Assembly: GCF_004354045.1 (NCBI RefSeq) | Contig: NZ_SMRT01000001.1 | Span: 558,001-622,000 of the forward strand | DNA length: 64,000 bases | Direction: 5' to 3' | Origin: Paenibacillus piri | GTDB lineage: Bacteria; Bacillota; Bacilli; Paenibacillales; NBRC-103111 | In this document: positions 46,297-54,982 of the stretch, piece after piece | Numbering within the stretch: position 1 is the first letter of the stretch | Layout of the letters: each line of letters opens with the position of its first letter | Made by a program: the position numbers and the translations under genes | The notes under the pieces: model-generated | The model's database searches: none | Told to the model about the DNA's origin: nothing | What the model saw: only the letters and a program-made list of their open reading frames with translations

Positions 46297-47292
46297 ATGG
46301 AATCATACCGATTGCAGGATCCTGTATTGGAAAACGATTGGCATGCCGTCTATCTCGCTTCGGAGCTGCAGGATAGCCCGATCGGCGTGACGCTGCTGGG
46401 GGAACGGGTGGCGATTTACCGTACGAAGAAAGGCGTGCATGCATGCCGCGATTTATGTATTCATCGGGGAACGATGCTTTCCAGAGGGTGGCTCGAGGAT
46501 GATATTCTCGTCTGCCCGTACCATGGCTGGAAATATGACACGACAGGCCAATGCGTCTGTATTCCCGCCCAACCGAAAGGAGAAAACATTTCTGCGCGGG
46601 CCAGGACGGAAATGTACGGCTGCGTGGAGAAGTATGGCTTTATATGGGTGTGCATCGGCGATCCTGCGGCGGAGCTGCCGCATTTGGAGGAGTTTGACAA
46701 TCCGGAATTCCGCCCTCTGCCCTGTGGACCTTATAAGGTTAGTGCCGCAGCGACGCGGGTAATCGAAAACTTTACCGATTTTGCCCATCTGATGTTCGTT
46801 CACCGGAACCTGCTCGGTCATCCCGATTATGCGGAGCTGCCGGACATCAAGGTCGTGAAGGAGAAGGATCGCATCTACATTGAAAATATTCCGATTTTCC
46901 AGCCGGTTGCGCATTCGGGTTCGGATAAAAAGGAAGGTACGACTTATGTGTACAGGAAGGAAGTGTACCGTCCATTGTCGGCAAGATTGTCCAAGACCGA
47001 TCCGGCCAACGGGCAAACGCTCTGGATCATGCTGAGCGTTCAGCCGGTGACGGCGGAAGAATGTGTGGTATTCATGGTCGTATCGCGCAACTATGGGTTT
47101 GATGTGCCGGACGAAAATTTTGTCCATTTTCAAAATATGGTGTTCGATCAGGACGCGCGCATTATCGAAACGCAGAAGCCGGAGCTGCTGCCGCTGGATT
47201 TGCAGGTTGAGCTGAATCATAAGGTCGATATTTTCTCGGTAGCTTACCGCCGCTGGTTGAATGAACTGGGTGTTGTTGTCGGGACGGTTTGA
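46297..47292 (+). CDS. Rieske non-heme iron oxygenase, alpha subunit
   Basis: 331 residues from ATG 46297 (a GGGTGAAGG-type site upstream; the frame is open for 90 bases before it). The Rieske [2Fe-2S] ligands are Cys54-x-His56 (CIH) and Cys73-x2-His76 (CPYH). The mononuclear iron site is seen as NFTDFAHLMFVH (His164, His169) plus a C-terminal Asp in FDQDARIIETQ. The layout matches one-component-like oxygenases that demethylate or hydroxylate (vanillate O-demethylase, methylxanthine N-demethylases). It needs a reductase; none of the usual type is adjacent, but the flavodoxin and FAD proteins downstream are candidates. The substrate is unknown. Confidence 0.88.
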   Translation: MESYRLQDPVLENDWHAVYLASELQDSPIGVTLLGERVAIYRTKKGVHACRDLCIHRGTMLSRGWLEDDILVCPYHGWKYDTTGQCVCIPAQPKGENISARARTEMYGCVEKYGFIWVCIGDPAAELPHLEEFDNPEFRPLPCGPYKVSAAATRVIENFTDFAHLMFVHRNLLGHPDYAELPDIKVVKEKDRIYIENIPIFQPVAHSGSDKKEGTTYVYRKEVYRPLSARLSKTDPANGQTLWIMLSVQPVTAEECVVFMVVSRNYGFDVPDENFVHFQNMVFDQDARIIETQKPELLPLDLQVELNHKVDIFSVAYRRWLNELGVVVGTV

Positions 47293-47310
47293 TCATCGAA
47301 CTTAATTTCA

Positions 47311-47327
47311 TGTCATAAAATCTAACA
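47311..47327 (+). promoter_or_regulatory. TGTYA-N7-TAACA operator candidate (site 3)
   Basis: TGTCA-TAAAATC-TAACA, 19 bases after the Rieske stop and 157 bases before the importer operon. Confidence 0.5.
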
Positions 47328-47394
47328 CATAATCAACCAAATTACAAAAATGATCCGTTTTATTGGCAATCGGCACAAATATGTGTAAACTATA

Positions 47395-47423
47395 TTGACT
47401 TATATATAACACGAAATTAAGAT
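47395..47423 (+). promoter_or_regulatory. Probable promoter of the importer/hydrolase operon
   Basis: TTGACT (47395-47400), a 17-base spacer, and TAAGAT (47418-47423), about 60 bases before the ATG at 47484. The -10 is a weak match. Confidence 0.4.
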
Positions 47424-47483
47424 TAGTGCATAACAACGACATGCTTATAGCGGTCGGGGCTAATATGGAGGGGGAAGTGGAAG

Positions 47484-48578
47484 ATGAAAATATTCAAACG
47501 CGCTACGATGTTTCGGGTTCAACGTCATGCTGTCATGTCGCTATGTTTGATCCTGCTGTTAGGTGTATTATCGGCTTGCGGGAATGCGGCCAAACCGGCC
47601 GGGACAGCGTCCGCGCCGAAGGCTGCGGATAACGCTTCTCCCAAACCTGCGGATGGCGGTGCGCCGGCTCCCGCCGCTCCTAAAGAGCTGATTAAAACGT
47701 CGCTCATTCTCAACTGGTTCGCCGAGCCTGAGCATGGCGGCAACTTCGCAGCGGTGGTCAAAGGCTTTTACAAAGATGCGGGCTTTGACATGACGTTAAC
47801 GCCTGGCGGGCCGCAAGTTTCGGCGACTCAGATCGTCGCATCCGGAAAGGCGCAATTCGGCATGGCGAATGGCGACGATATTTTGGTGGCGAGACAGGAA
47901 GGGATTCCGGTTGTAGCGATCGCAACTTCGATGCAGAAGAGTCCACAGGCACTGTTTTACCACAAGGAAGACAAAAGCATTAAAGATTTCGGCGATTTGA
48001 ACGGACATAAAGTATATGTAGCTTCCACTGCAAGTTTCTGGCAATATATAAAGAAGAAATATAAATTGGACAATGCGCAGGAAATGAAATATACGGGGCA
48101 ATTGGTGAATTTCGTAAACGACCCGAATGCATTGACGCAAGGCTACATGACATCCGAGCCATTCACGCTGAAGCAGCAAAATGTCGAGATCGGTTCGCTG
48201 CTGGTGGCCGATTCCGGTTATAAAATTTATGCGGGCGTTTATTTTACAACGGAAAAAATGATTGCCGAGCATCCGGATCAGGTAAAAGCTTTCGTCGAAG
48301 CGACGGTTAAGGGCTGGGATTACTACAAGGATCATTCCGAAGAAATCAACCCGTTCATCAAAGAGAAAAACCCGGATATGGGCCTGGATATGATGAAATT
48401 CAGCGCGCAGCAGGAAATCGATTTTGTTTACGGCGGCGATGCGGCAACGATGGGTACCGGAATCATGACGAAGGAACGCTGGGTCGAGGTGCAGAAGCAG
48501 CTCGTCGATGTAGGCATATTGAAAAAGGAAGAAGATATCGACAAGGTGTTTACGACTAAATTTTTGCCCAAGAAGTGA
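47484..48578 (+). CDS. ABC transporter substrate-binding lipoprotein, NMT1/SsuA-like
   Basis: 364 residues with GGAGGGGGAAG before the ATG. Lipobox LLGVLSAC (Cys32), an Ala/Pro-rich linker, then an NMT1/THI5/SsuA-type periplasmic-binding fold (TSLILNWFAEPEHGGNFAAV, GFYKDAGFDMTLTPGG, FGMANGDDILVARQEGIPVV). Relatives bind pyrimidines, sulfonates, nitrate or small heterocycles. The ATPase (51824) and permease (54010) of the same importer are downstream, with enzyme genes between them. It is the first gene of the operon. Confidence 0.9.
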   Translation: MKIFKRATMFRVQRHAVMSLCLILLLGVLSACGNAAKPAGTASAPKAADNASPKPADGGAPAPAAPKELIKTSLILNWFAEPEHGGNFAAVVKGFYKDAGFDMTLTPGGPQVSATQIVASGKAQFGMANGDDILVARQEGIPVVAIATSMQKSPQALFYHKEDKSIKDFGDLNGHKVYVASTASFWQYIKKKYKLDNAQEMKYTGQLVNFVNDPNALTQGYMTSEPFTLKQQNVEIGSLLVADSGYKIYAGVYFTTEKMIAEHPDQVKAFVEATVKGWDYYKDHSEEINPFIKEKNPDMGLDMMKFSAQQEIDFVYGGDAATMGTGIMTKERWVEVQKQLVDVGILKKEEDIDKVFTTKFLPKK

Positions 48579-48585
48579 ACTCGTT

Positions 48586-48678
48586 CAACTTTGCTGAACA
48601 TCGGGGAATCAGATGGGGACTCTACCCCACCTGTTCAAAGCCCACCTTAGAGGTGGGGGTCTTAACCCGATAAAGTTG
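48586..48678 (+). ncRNA. Multibranched structured element within the operon
   Basis: The outer stems CAACTTT/AAAGTTG (48586-48592 with 48672-48678) and TCGGG/CCCGA (48601-48605 with 48666-48670) enclose two hairpins, TGGGG/CCCCA (about 48614-48629) and CCCACCT/AGGTGGG (48641-48647 with 48651-48657). It starts 8 bases after the lipoprotein stop and ends 49 bases before the next start. Possible readings: an operon-internal regulatory RNA that limits downstream expression, or a relic of a palindrome-ended (IS200/IS605-like) element. Confidence 0.45.
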
Positions 48679-48726
48679 TAATCGGATAAATTAGGGTAAG
48701 AGCAATTATATCGGGAGGTGGCCGCA

Positions 48727-50109
48727 TTGGCTTCTTGTGCGGATTTGGATCTGTTGAATGTTCGATTACCTTTGGAAAATGAATCGTTATTGTATCGGAT
48801 ATCGGTTCGTGACGGAAAATGGGCCCGGGTCCAAGCTCAGGAAGCCACTGCGGTACAGCCGGATTTCGTTTCGCTGGAGCGGGGCGCGCTTCGCAAAGAG
48901 ATTTATGACGGTTCGGCAGCCGGTCAGTTGGATCTGGAAGGTAAAATGCTGCTGCCGGGCTTTGTCGATTCGCATATGCATTTGGATAAATCGTTTTCGC
49001 TTACTGCGGTGGATAACGTGAGCGGGACGCTGGAGGAAGCGATTCGCAATTATGCCGCAGCGTCGCCGGATTTTACCAAATTCGAAATCAAATCAAGAAT
49101 CATGCGCTCTTCATTGCAGGCATTGTCGTTCGGTACGACACATATTCGCACGCATCTTGATTTTAATATTAGAGCTTCGCGGGAAGTAGCTTTGCGGACG
49201 GTGGAGGCGGCGCTTGAAGCGAAGCAGCAGCTGGCGCCGTATATGACGCTGCAGCTGTTCCCCATGGTTCCCTTCGGGCTGGATGATTCCGGCTACGAGA
49301 TTGTGGAAGAAGCGCTGCAGATGGGCGTGGACGGGATAGGCGGAGCGCCGCACTTGTCGCCGACGCCGAAGGAAGACATCGATCGTATTTTCGCATTGGC
49401 CGAGAAGTACGATCTGCCTATCGATCTGCACTCGGATGAGACGGATAATCCGCTCATGCGCACGGTCGAGCACACGGCGCTGCGTACGAAGGAGTATGGC
49501 TACAGGGGCAGGGTCACGGTCGATCATTTGTGTGCGCTCGCTTCGATGACCGATCAGGATGCGCATCAGGTCATCAGACGAATGGCTGATGCGGGTTTGA
49601 AGGCTGTTTCCCTGCCGGCCGTAAATTTGTATTTGCAAGGCAGGCTGGACGGTTACCCGGTGCGACGAGGGGTGACGCGGCTGAGGGAGATATGGGAGGC
49701 CGGCATCCCGATTGCGGTGGCCTCGGACAATATTCATGATCCGTTTCATCCGTTCGGACGCGGGGATTTGCTGCAAATTGCATTGATCGGATCGTATGCC
49801 GCCCATATGGGACGTCCGGCGGACTTGAGAACGCTGCTCCGCATGATCACGGATGTACCTGCATCGGTGCTTGGACTTGAGGGCTACGGGGTTAAGGCGG
49901 GCTGCGATGCGAATTTCGTCATTGCGGACGCAGAAACCCCGGAGGAGTTATTTACGCTGCTGCCTGAGCGCAGGTGGGTGTACAGCCGGGGGAAATGGCT
50001 GCGCGAGCCTGCGGCCAAGGCGCAATGGCGCGACAGCTCGCTGGCCGGCTGGTGGGAAGAAGCGAGCGAGGCGGTCTCGTTCCGGAAGCGGGAATCCGTG
50101 ACGGAGTGA
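48727..50109 (+). CDS. Cytosine-deaminase-like amidohydrolase (CodA family), first copy
   Basis: 460 residues from TTG 48727 (GGGAGG 8 bases upstream; a GTG at 48718 overlaps that site). The metal site is clear: DSHMHLDKSF (HxH), IRTHLDFN, DLHSDETDN (His and catalytic Glu/Asp), VTVDHLCALASM, and ASDNIHDPF (Asp). CodA-family enzymes hydrolyse cytosine, isoguanine, creatinine or related cyclic amidines. It shares its general architecture with the protein at 54983 (both have an AVNLYLQGRLDG/LINSAMQGRLDG segment), so the operon has two distant paralogues that may act on successive intermediates. Confidence 0.85.
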   Translation: MASCADLDLLNVRLPLENESLLYRISVRDGKWARVQAQEATAVQPDFVSLERGALRKEIYDGSAAGQLDLEGKMLLPGFVDSHMHLDKSFSLTAVDNVSGTLEEAIRNYAAASPDFTKFEIKSRIMRSSLQALSFGTTHIRTHLDFNIRASREVALRTVEAALEAKQQLAPYMTLQLFPMVPFGLDDSGYEIVEEALQMGVDGIGGAPHLSPTPKEDIDRIFALAEKYDLPIDLHSDETDNPLMRTVEHTALRTKEYGYRGRVTVDHLCALASMTDQDAHQVIRRMADAGLKAVSLPAVNLYLQGRLDGYPVRRGVTRLREIWEAGIPIAVASDNIHDPFHPFGRGDLLQIALIGSYAAHMGRPADLRTLLRMITDVPASVLGLEGYGVKAGCDANFVIADAETPEELFTLLPERRWVYSRGKWLREPAAKAQWRDSSLAGWWEEASEAVSFRKRESVTE

Positions 50110-50158
50110 ATGGTTCCGTAACGATCATCCATTTATCGGAAAAAGGGGGATGCTCGAC

Positions 50159-50905
50159 ATGGCGAATATACTCGTCGTTTATTACAGTGCATTCGGCCAT
50201 GTGTTCCAAATGGCGCAGGCGGTTGCGGAAGGGGCAAACCGGGAGCCGGGCAGCGATGTTCGGATCGTGCGGATCGCCGAGATGGCTTCCCCGGCCAACC
50301 GGGTTATCGGGCTGGATCGGGAGCGAGGAAAACCGTCGGCGGAGGAGGTGTCGTCCGGGCAGGCTGTGCCTGCGGAATCGGAACGGCAGCTGTCCGGACG
50401 GTTTCGTCTGCAGGATCGGTACGCCAAGTATGAAGCTGTGCTTGAACTCCAAAATAACATTCCGATAGCGACGAATGAAGATTTGCGCTGGGCGGACGGC
50501 ATTTTGTGGGGCTTTCCGACTTATTACGGCACGATGCCCGCGCAGGTGAAGCTGTTTCTTGAATTTGCCGGAGAGCTCTGCATCGACGGCGCATTGGAAG
50601 GCAAACCTGCCGGTATATTTAACAGTACGGCATCGATTCATACGGGCCATGAAGCGGCGATCTTGACGTCGATGGTGCCGTTATTCCATTTCGGCATGAT
50701 ATTCGTCGGGCTGCCTTATACGGAAAATCCGGAATATTTGACAGCAGACCCGATCGGCTGCTCGCCGTACGGAGCGTCGACCTTGGCGGGACCGGACAGC
50801 TCGTTGCAGCCGGATCGGAGGGAGCTTACGATGGCGTCGCGGTTGGGCGAAAGGGTGGCGCATGTCGCCGCAGCGCTTGCGCTGCACAAAATATCACAAT
50901 CTTGA
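50159..50905 (+). CDS. Flavodoxin-like FMN protein, WrbA family
   Basis: 248 residues from ATG 50159 (GGGGG 9 bases upstream). The FMN phosphate loop is seen as YYSAFGHVFQMAQAVAEG, followed by the flavodoxin core GILWGFPTYYGTMPAQVKLFLEF and the WrbA-type FNSTASIHTGHEAAILTSM; GLPY and GCSPYGASTLAG also match. The middle (residues about 45-85) carries an insertion relative to WrbA. WrbA enzymes are NAD(P)H:quinone reductases. In this operon it might pass electrons to the Rieske oxygenase or the FAD oxidoreductase (inference). Confidence 0.85.
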   Translation: MANILVVYYSAFGHVFQMAQAVAEGANREPGSDVRIVRIAEMASPANRVIGLDRERGKPSAEEVSSGQAVPAESERQLSGRFRLQDRYAKYEAVLELQNNIPIATNEDLRWADGILWGFPTYYGTMPAQVKLFLEFAGELCIDGALEGKPAGIFNSTASIHTGHEAAILTSMVPLFHFGMIFVGLPYTENPEYLTADPIGCSPYGASTLAGPDSSLQPDRRELTMASRLGERVAHVAAALALHKISQS

Positions 50906-50959
50906 TGCTTTCGGCAAACGGCAGACGGATTGCAGGAGAAACGCAAGGAGGAGCTTGAT

Positions 50960-51775
50960 ATGAAACATGGACGTTACGCAGGTGCGGGCAAGGCGTGGGA
51001 TCGCTGCTTTTTTCCCCGCTTAAGCAAGTTGGAGGTAGAGCAGCTCCGCAAGGACGACGCGTTGATGGTGCTGCCGGTTGGCGCGGTTGAGCAGCATGGC
51101 CCGCACCTGCCGGTCTTTACCGATACTTTGATTTCCGAAACGGTGCTAACCGAAGCGTTCGAGCAGCTGCCGTACGATGCGAACATATGGCTGCTGCCGG
51201 CTGTCCCTTATGGCAAAAGCACGGAGCATCTCGGTCATCCGGGGACGATCTCGCTATCGGCCACGACGCTGATGGCGGTTGTCATGGATATTGCCAAAAG
51301 CTTGCGGCAGAGCCGGTTCGAGAAGCTGGTGCTTGTCAATACGCATGGCGGCAATGCGGATCTGCTTAATATGATGGCACGCGAAATCCGTATTGAAACG
51401 GGTATGGCTGTGTTTCGGCTTGATCCGGGCGGACTCGGTTCGGTGGATGAATGGATTGCTCCGGATGAAAAGAAGTACGGTATTCACGGCGGAGATGTGG
51501 AGACGTCGCTTGTGCTGGCGGCGCAACCGGATTGGGTGCGTATGGAGCTGGCGCCGGCGGAATTTCCGCGTTTTCCGGAATCCCGGTTCCTTCAGCTGCG
51601 CAACAAGGCTTTCGCATGGGTTATGAACGATTTGTCGCGATCCGGTATTTCCGGCGACGCCTCCAGGGCGACCGCAGAGAAAGGCGAAGCGATGGTGAAG
51701 CGGTATGGCGAGCATGTGGCTGCCGCACTGCTGGAAATGGCCCGATTTGATATGGAATCGTTCAAGCATGACTGA
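50960..51775 (+). CDS. Creatininase-family amidohydrolase
   Basis: 271 residues from ATG 50960 (AAGGAGG 8 bases upstream). The metal-binding motif PVGAVEQHGPHLPVFTD (Glu44, His46, Asp55), NTHGGNADLLN and GIHGGDVETSLVL are all present. The family contains creatininase, the formamidopyrimidine hydrolase ArfB, 3-dehydro-scyllo-inosose hydrolase and MftE, so the reaction is probably hydrolysis of a cyclic amide or a formamide. Its place among deaminases and near purine genes fits opening of an N-heterocyclic ring. Confidence 0.88.
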   Translation: MKHGRYAGAGKAWDRCFFPRLSKLEVEQLRKDDALMVLPVGAVEQHGPHLPVFTDTLISETVLTEAFEQLPYDANIWLLPAVPYGKSTEHLGHPGTISLSATTLMAVVMDIAKSLRQSRFEKLVLVNTHGGNADLLNMMAREIRIETGMAVFRLDPGGLGSVDEWIAPDEKKYGIHGGDVETSLVLAAQPDWVRMELAPAEFPRFPESRFLQLRNKAFAWVMNDLSRSGISGDASRATAEKGEAMVKRYGEHVAAALLEMARFDMESFKHD

Positions 51776-51823
51776 TGGCGGCTGAGAGCATCTACAAAAT
51801 CGGACGAACGGAGATGAAGGCGA

Positions 51824-52636
51824 ATGCGGCACGAAGCGGAGGCGGCCGGTGTTATGGCGCCGGCGATAGAGGAAGCGGTGAAAAGCGGGTTTGTACGTAT
51901 GGAAAATTTGTCCAAAACATATCCGAATGGAACGGTTGCTCTGCATGATGTGAATTTGACGATCCACGAAGGCGAGTTTTTATGCTTTGTCGGACCGTCG
52001 GGCTGCGGTAAATCGACTATTTTTAAAATCATTACCGGCCTCAGCTCGCCGAGCGGCGGCACGCTGGACGTGTTCGGCACGACGCCCAAGGAGGCGCGCA
52101 AGCAGAGCGACATTTCCTTCGTGTTCCAGGATCATACGCTGCTTCCGTGGTCGACTGTCGAATCGAATGTTCGGCTGCCGCTTGAGCTTCGCGGCGTCGA
52201 TAAAAAAACGCAAAAAATCGAAGCGGAGCGCGTCCTCGAGATGGTCGGCCTGAAAGATTACATGAAGGTGCTGCCGCGACAGCTGTCCGGCGGGATGAAA
52301 ATGCGCGTGTCCATTGCAAGGGCGCTCGTTTCGAGGCCCAAGCTGCTGCTGATGGATGAGCCGTTCGGCGCATTGGACGAGATTACGCGGCAGACACTGC
52401 AGAACGAGCTGCTCAATATTTGGCAGCAGGATAAAAAGATGACTGTGCTTTTTGTTACCCACAATGTGTTTGAATCGGTGTTTTTGTCCACCCGCGTCGT
52501 TGTCATGACGGCGCGCCCCGGTAAAATAGCGGCGACGCTCGACATTCCGGTTCCGTTTCCGCGGGACGACGAGTTCCGGACGGCACCCCGGTTTAACGAG
52601 CTTGTTCGCAAAGTATCCGCCGCCCTGCACCATTAA
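51824..52636 (+). CDS. ABC transporter ATP-binding protein (SsuB/TauB-like)
   Basis: 270 residues. Walker A GPSGCGKSTIF, Q-loop in FVFQDHTLLPWS, signature LSGGMKMRVSIARAL, Walker B LLLMDEPFGALDE and H-loop VTHNVFES are all intact. The LLPWSTVESNVRLPLELRG segment is typical of nitrate/sulfonate/taurine importers. It pairs with the permease at 54010 and the lipoprotein at 47484, and starts 48 bases after the creatininase-family gene. Confidence 0.92.
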   Translation: MRHEAEAAGVMAPAIEEAVKSGFVRMENLSKTYPNGTVALHDVNLTIHEGEFLCFVGPSGCGKSTIFKIITGLSSPSGGTLDVFGTTPKEARKQSDISFVFQDHTLLPWSTVESNVRLPLELRGVDKKTQKIEAERVLEMVGLKDYMKVLPRQLSGGMKMRVSIARALVSRPKLLLMDEPFGALDEITRQTLQNELLNIWQQDKKMTVLFVTHNVFESVFLSTRVVVMTARPGKIAATLDIPVPFPRDDEFRTAPRFNELVRKVSAALHH

Positions 52637-52654
52637 GAAAAGGAGTGAGAGCCG

Positions 52655-53992
52655 ATGGCTGCTGAATTGAGCTGGGAACAAGAGATAATCAAGCTGCTGG
52701 GCGAGGAGATTATCGCGTTCGATGTGGAGACGAGGGAGAAGCTGTCCAAGGATTATTACTGGTATTCGCCGGTGCTCGATAACCGGTTGAAAGGGAATAA
52801 ACCGGCCGATGGCGTCGCGCTCCCGCGCAGCGAGGCCGAGGTTGCCGCCGTGCTCGCCTTCGGTTACCGCTATCGCATTCCGGTTACGGTGCGCGGAGCG
52901 GGTACGGGAAATTACGGTCAGGCGGTTCCGCTCAAGGGCGGCATTGTGATGGATTTGAGCCGGATGGATCAAATTATGGAAATCGGCGACGGCTATGCCC
53001 GCGTGCAATGCGGCGTGCGGCTGGGCGTTCTGGATAAAACGGCGCGCGAAGCCGGACAGGAAATCCGCATTTATCCGAGCACGTATGTGAAGGCGACGGT
53101 GGGCGGCTTTGTCAGCGGCGGCTCCGGCGGTATCGGATCGATCACCTACGGCAATTTGTGGGACGGCAATGTGCTGGAGGCGGTCATCTATACGATGGAA
53201 GAGACGCCGCGCCGTCTCGTTGTAGCCGGCAAAGAGCTGTACGATTATATCCATAATTACGGAACGACCGGCATTATGACCGAGGTTACGGTTCCGCTTG
53301 CTCCGCGTACGGAGTGGATGCAGCTGATTGCCCAGTTTCCTTCCTTTGAATCGTCGATGCGTTTTGGCGAAGCGTTAGCGAAGGATGGAGCCGTCCATAA
53401 ACGGTTGATCAGTCCGATGGAATGGCCGGTCCCTTCGTATTTCACGCCGTTGATCAAATCGATTATGCCGGATATGGCGGCGGTCATGCTGGAAATCGCC
53501 GACGGTCTGCTGCCGCAGGTCGAGGCGCTTGCACAGAGCTATGGCGGACAAATCGGTTATGCGGTCGGACCGGAAAAATACCGAAAAACGATCGGCGTAT
53601 CGGACTTTACCTGGAATCATACGACATTGTGGGCGATGAAGACGGATGCGTCGCTTACGTATTTGCAGGCGGGGTTCGACCCTGCCGATTATATCGGACA
53701 AATCCGGATGATCAAAGACCGGTTCGGGGATGAAGTGCTGTTCCATTTTGAATGGGTCCGCGGCGGAGGCCGAGTGATACCGACAGCTCTGCCGCTCGTT
53801 TTTTATAAAAGCGAGGAAAGGCTCTACGAAATCATTCATTACTGCGAATCGATCGGAGTCAAAATTTTCGACCCTCACACATGGGTGCTCGATAACGGCG
53901 GCCGCGGTGAAGTGGGGAGTATGGAGCGCAGAAAACGTGTAAACGACCCGCAGGGCCTGCTCAATCCGGGCAAAATTATTTACGACGTCTAA
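52655..53992 (+). CDS. FAD-linked oxidoreductase (GlcD/4-cresol-dehydrogenase superfamily)
   Basis: 445 residues; AAAAGGAGTGAG precedes the ATG. The FAD_binding_4 domain is seen in residues about 45-225 (RYRIPVTVRGAGTGNYGQ, GIVMDLSRMDQI, VGGFVSGGSGGIGS, YGTTGIMTEVTVPL), and the substrate-binding C-terminal half ends with VNDPQGLLNPGKI. Such flavoproteins oxidise 2-hydroxy acids, amines or cyclic substrates. Its insertion between transporter genes suggests the imported compound or its first product is the substrate. Confidence 0.85.
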   Translation: MAAELSWEQEIIKLLGEEIIAFDVETREKLSKDYYWYSPVLDNRLKGNKPADGVALPRSEAEVAAVLAFGYRYRIPVTVRGAGTGNYGQAVPLKGGIVMDLSRMDQIMEIGDGYARVQCGVRLGVLDKTAREAGQEIRIYPSTYVKATVGGFVSGGSGGIGSITYGNLWDGNVLEAVIYTMEETPRRLVVAGKELYDYIHNYGTTGIMTEVTVPLAPRTEWMQLIAQFPSFESSMRFGEALAKDGAVHKRLISPMEWPVPSYFTPLIKSIMPDMAAVMLEIADGLLPQVEALAQSYGGQIGYAVGPEKYRKTIGVSDFTWNHTTLWAMKTDASLTYLQAGFDPADYIGQIRMIKDRFGDEVLFHFEWVRGGGRVIPTALPLVFYKSEERLYEIIHYCESIGVKIFDPHTWVLDNGGRGEVGSMERRKRVNDPQGLLNPGKIIYDV

Positions 53993-54009
53993 GCGGAAGG
54001 AGAATGGTT

Positions 54010-54906
54010 ATGGCGATGGATAAAGCTTATGCCCAGCTGTTTGAAGATGAGATATATCCGGCGCGCGAGCGAGCGGCTTGGACGTACCGGATGGAGGAAG
54101 GAGTATTTAAGGGCGGCGCTCTTCATGCTCTTGTCAAAAGGGTGCTTCCGCCGGTGGTCGCGTTTATCGTATTCATCGGGGGTTGGCAGCTGCTTGTCGC
54201 AATGCTGAATATTCCGGTGTATCTCGTACCGAAGCCGTCGGATATTGTCAATGCGGCCATTGAGAACCGGTACGATCTGTGGGTTTCGGTATCGACCACG
54301 ACGATTGAGGCGGTGATCGGCTTTTTTCTGAGCGTGCTGCTCGGAGTGGCCGGCGCGATATTGCTGGCCAGCTCCAAAATGATCGAGCGAAGCGTATATC
54401 CATATGCGATTATATTGCAAACCATTCCTATCGTGGCGATAGCTCCGCTGATTGTCATCTGGTTCGACGCAGGGATGAACGCGATTGTCATCATCGCCTT
54501 CCTGATCGGCTTCTTCCCGATGCTGTCGAACACGCTGATCGGTCTTAATGCGACGGATCATAACATGAGCAATTTATTTTATTTGTATAATGCGAATCCG
54601 TTTCAGACGATGTGGAAGCTGCGCATTCCGGCAGCGCTCCCTTATATTGTGGCGGGTTTGAAAATATCGTGTACGCTTTGCGTCATCGGGGCGATTGTCG
54701 GAGAATATATTGCGGGAATCGGCGGCGACGCCGGAGGTCTCGGTTATGCGATTACGTATGCGGCGGCCCGGTTGAAAACGGCGTATTTATTCGCCTGCGG
54801 TTTGTCGGCGTCGGTGCTCGGCATCGGGTTCTTTTTACTCGTGAACGCATTTTCCAAGTGGGTGTTGAGCTCGTGGCATGAATCGGAAATGAGCCGCGAC
54901 AACTAA
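54010..54906 (+). CDS. ABC transporter permease (SsuC/ThiX-like)
   Basis: 298 residues from the ATG at 54010 (AAGGAG 7 bases upstream; the ATG at 54004 is too close). A soluble N-terminal extension of about 40 residues precedes six membrane helices of the BPD_transp_1 type. The EAA-like loop is NANPFQTMWKLRIPAALPYIVAGL-like (visible as FQTMWKLRIPAALPYI). The GEYIAGIGGDAGGLGYAI segment is characteristic of nitrate/sulfonate/pyrimidine importers. It completes the importer. Confidence 0.92.
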   Translation: MAMDKAYAQLFEDEIYPARERAAWTYRMEEGVFKGGALHALVKRVLPPVVAFIVFIGGWQLLVAMLNIPVYLVPKPSDIVNAAIENRYDLWVSVSTTTIEAVIGFFLSVLLGVAGAILLASSKMIERSVYPYAIILQTIPIVAIAPLIVIWFDAGMNAIVIIAFLIGFFPMLSNTLIGLNATDHNMSNLFYLYNANPFQTMWKLRIPAALPYIVAGLKISCTLCVIGAIVGEYIAGIGGDAGGLGYAITYAAARLKTAYLFACGLSASVLGIGFFLLVNAFSKWVLSSWHESEMSRDN

Positions 54907-54982
54907 TGAGAAGATGGCACTAATCATGGCACTAATGGGAACATAGCGCAGCTAACTAACGGATGGGGGAAAAGGTGGGCTT

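Noticed and set aside
48586..48678. IS200/IS605-type element end
   Set aside because: The palindromes resemble such ends, but no transposase or tnpB remnant is present in the window.
51980..53254. 424-codon minus-strand open frame across the ABC ATPase and FAD oxidoreductase
   Set aside because: It is antisense to two genes with complete motifs; composition is typical of a shadow frame.
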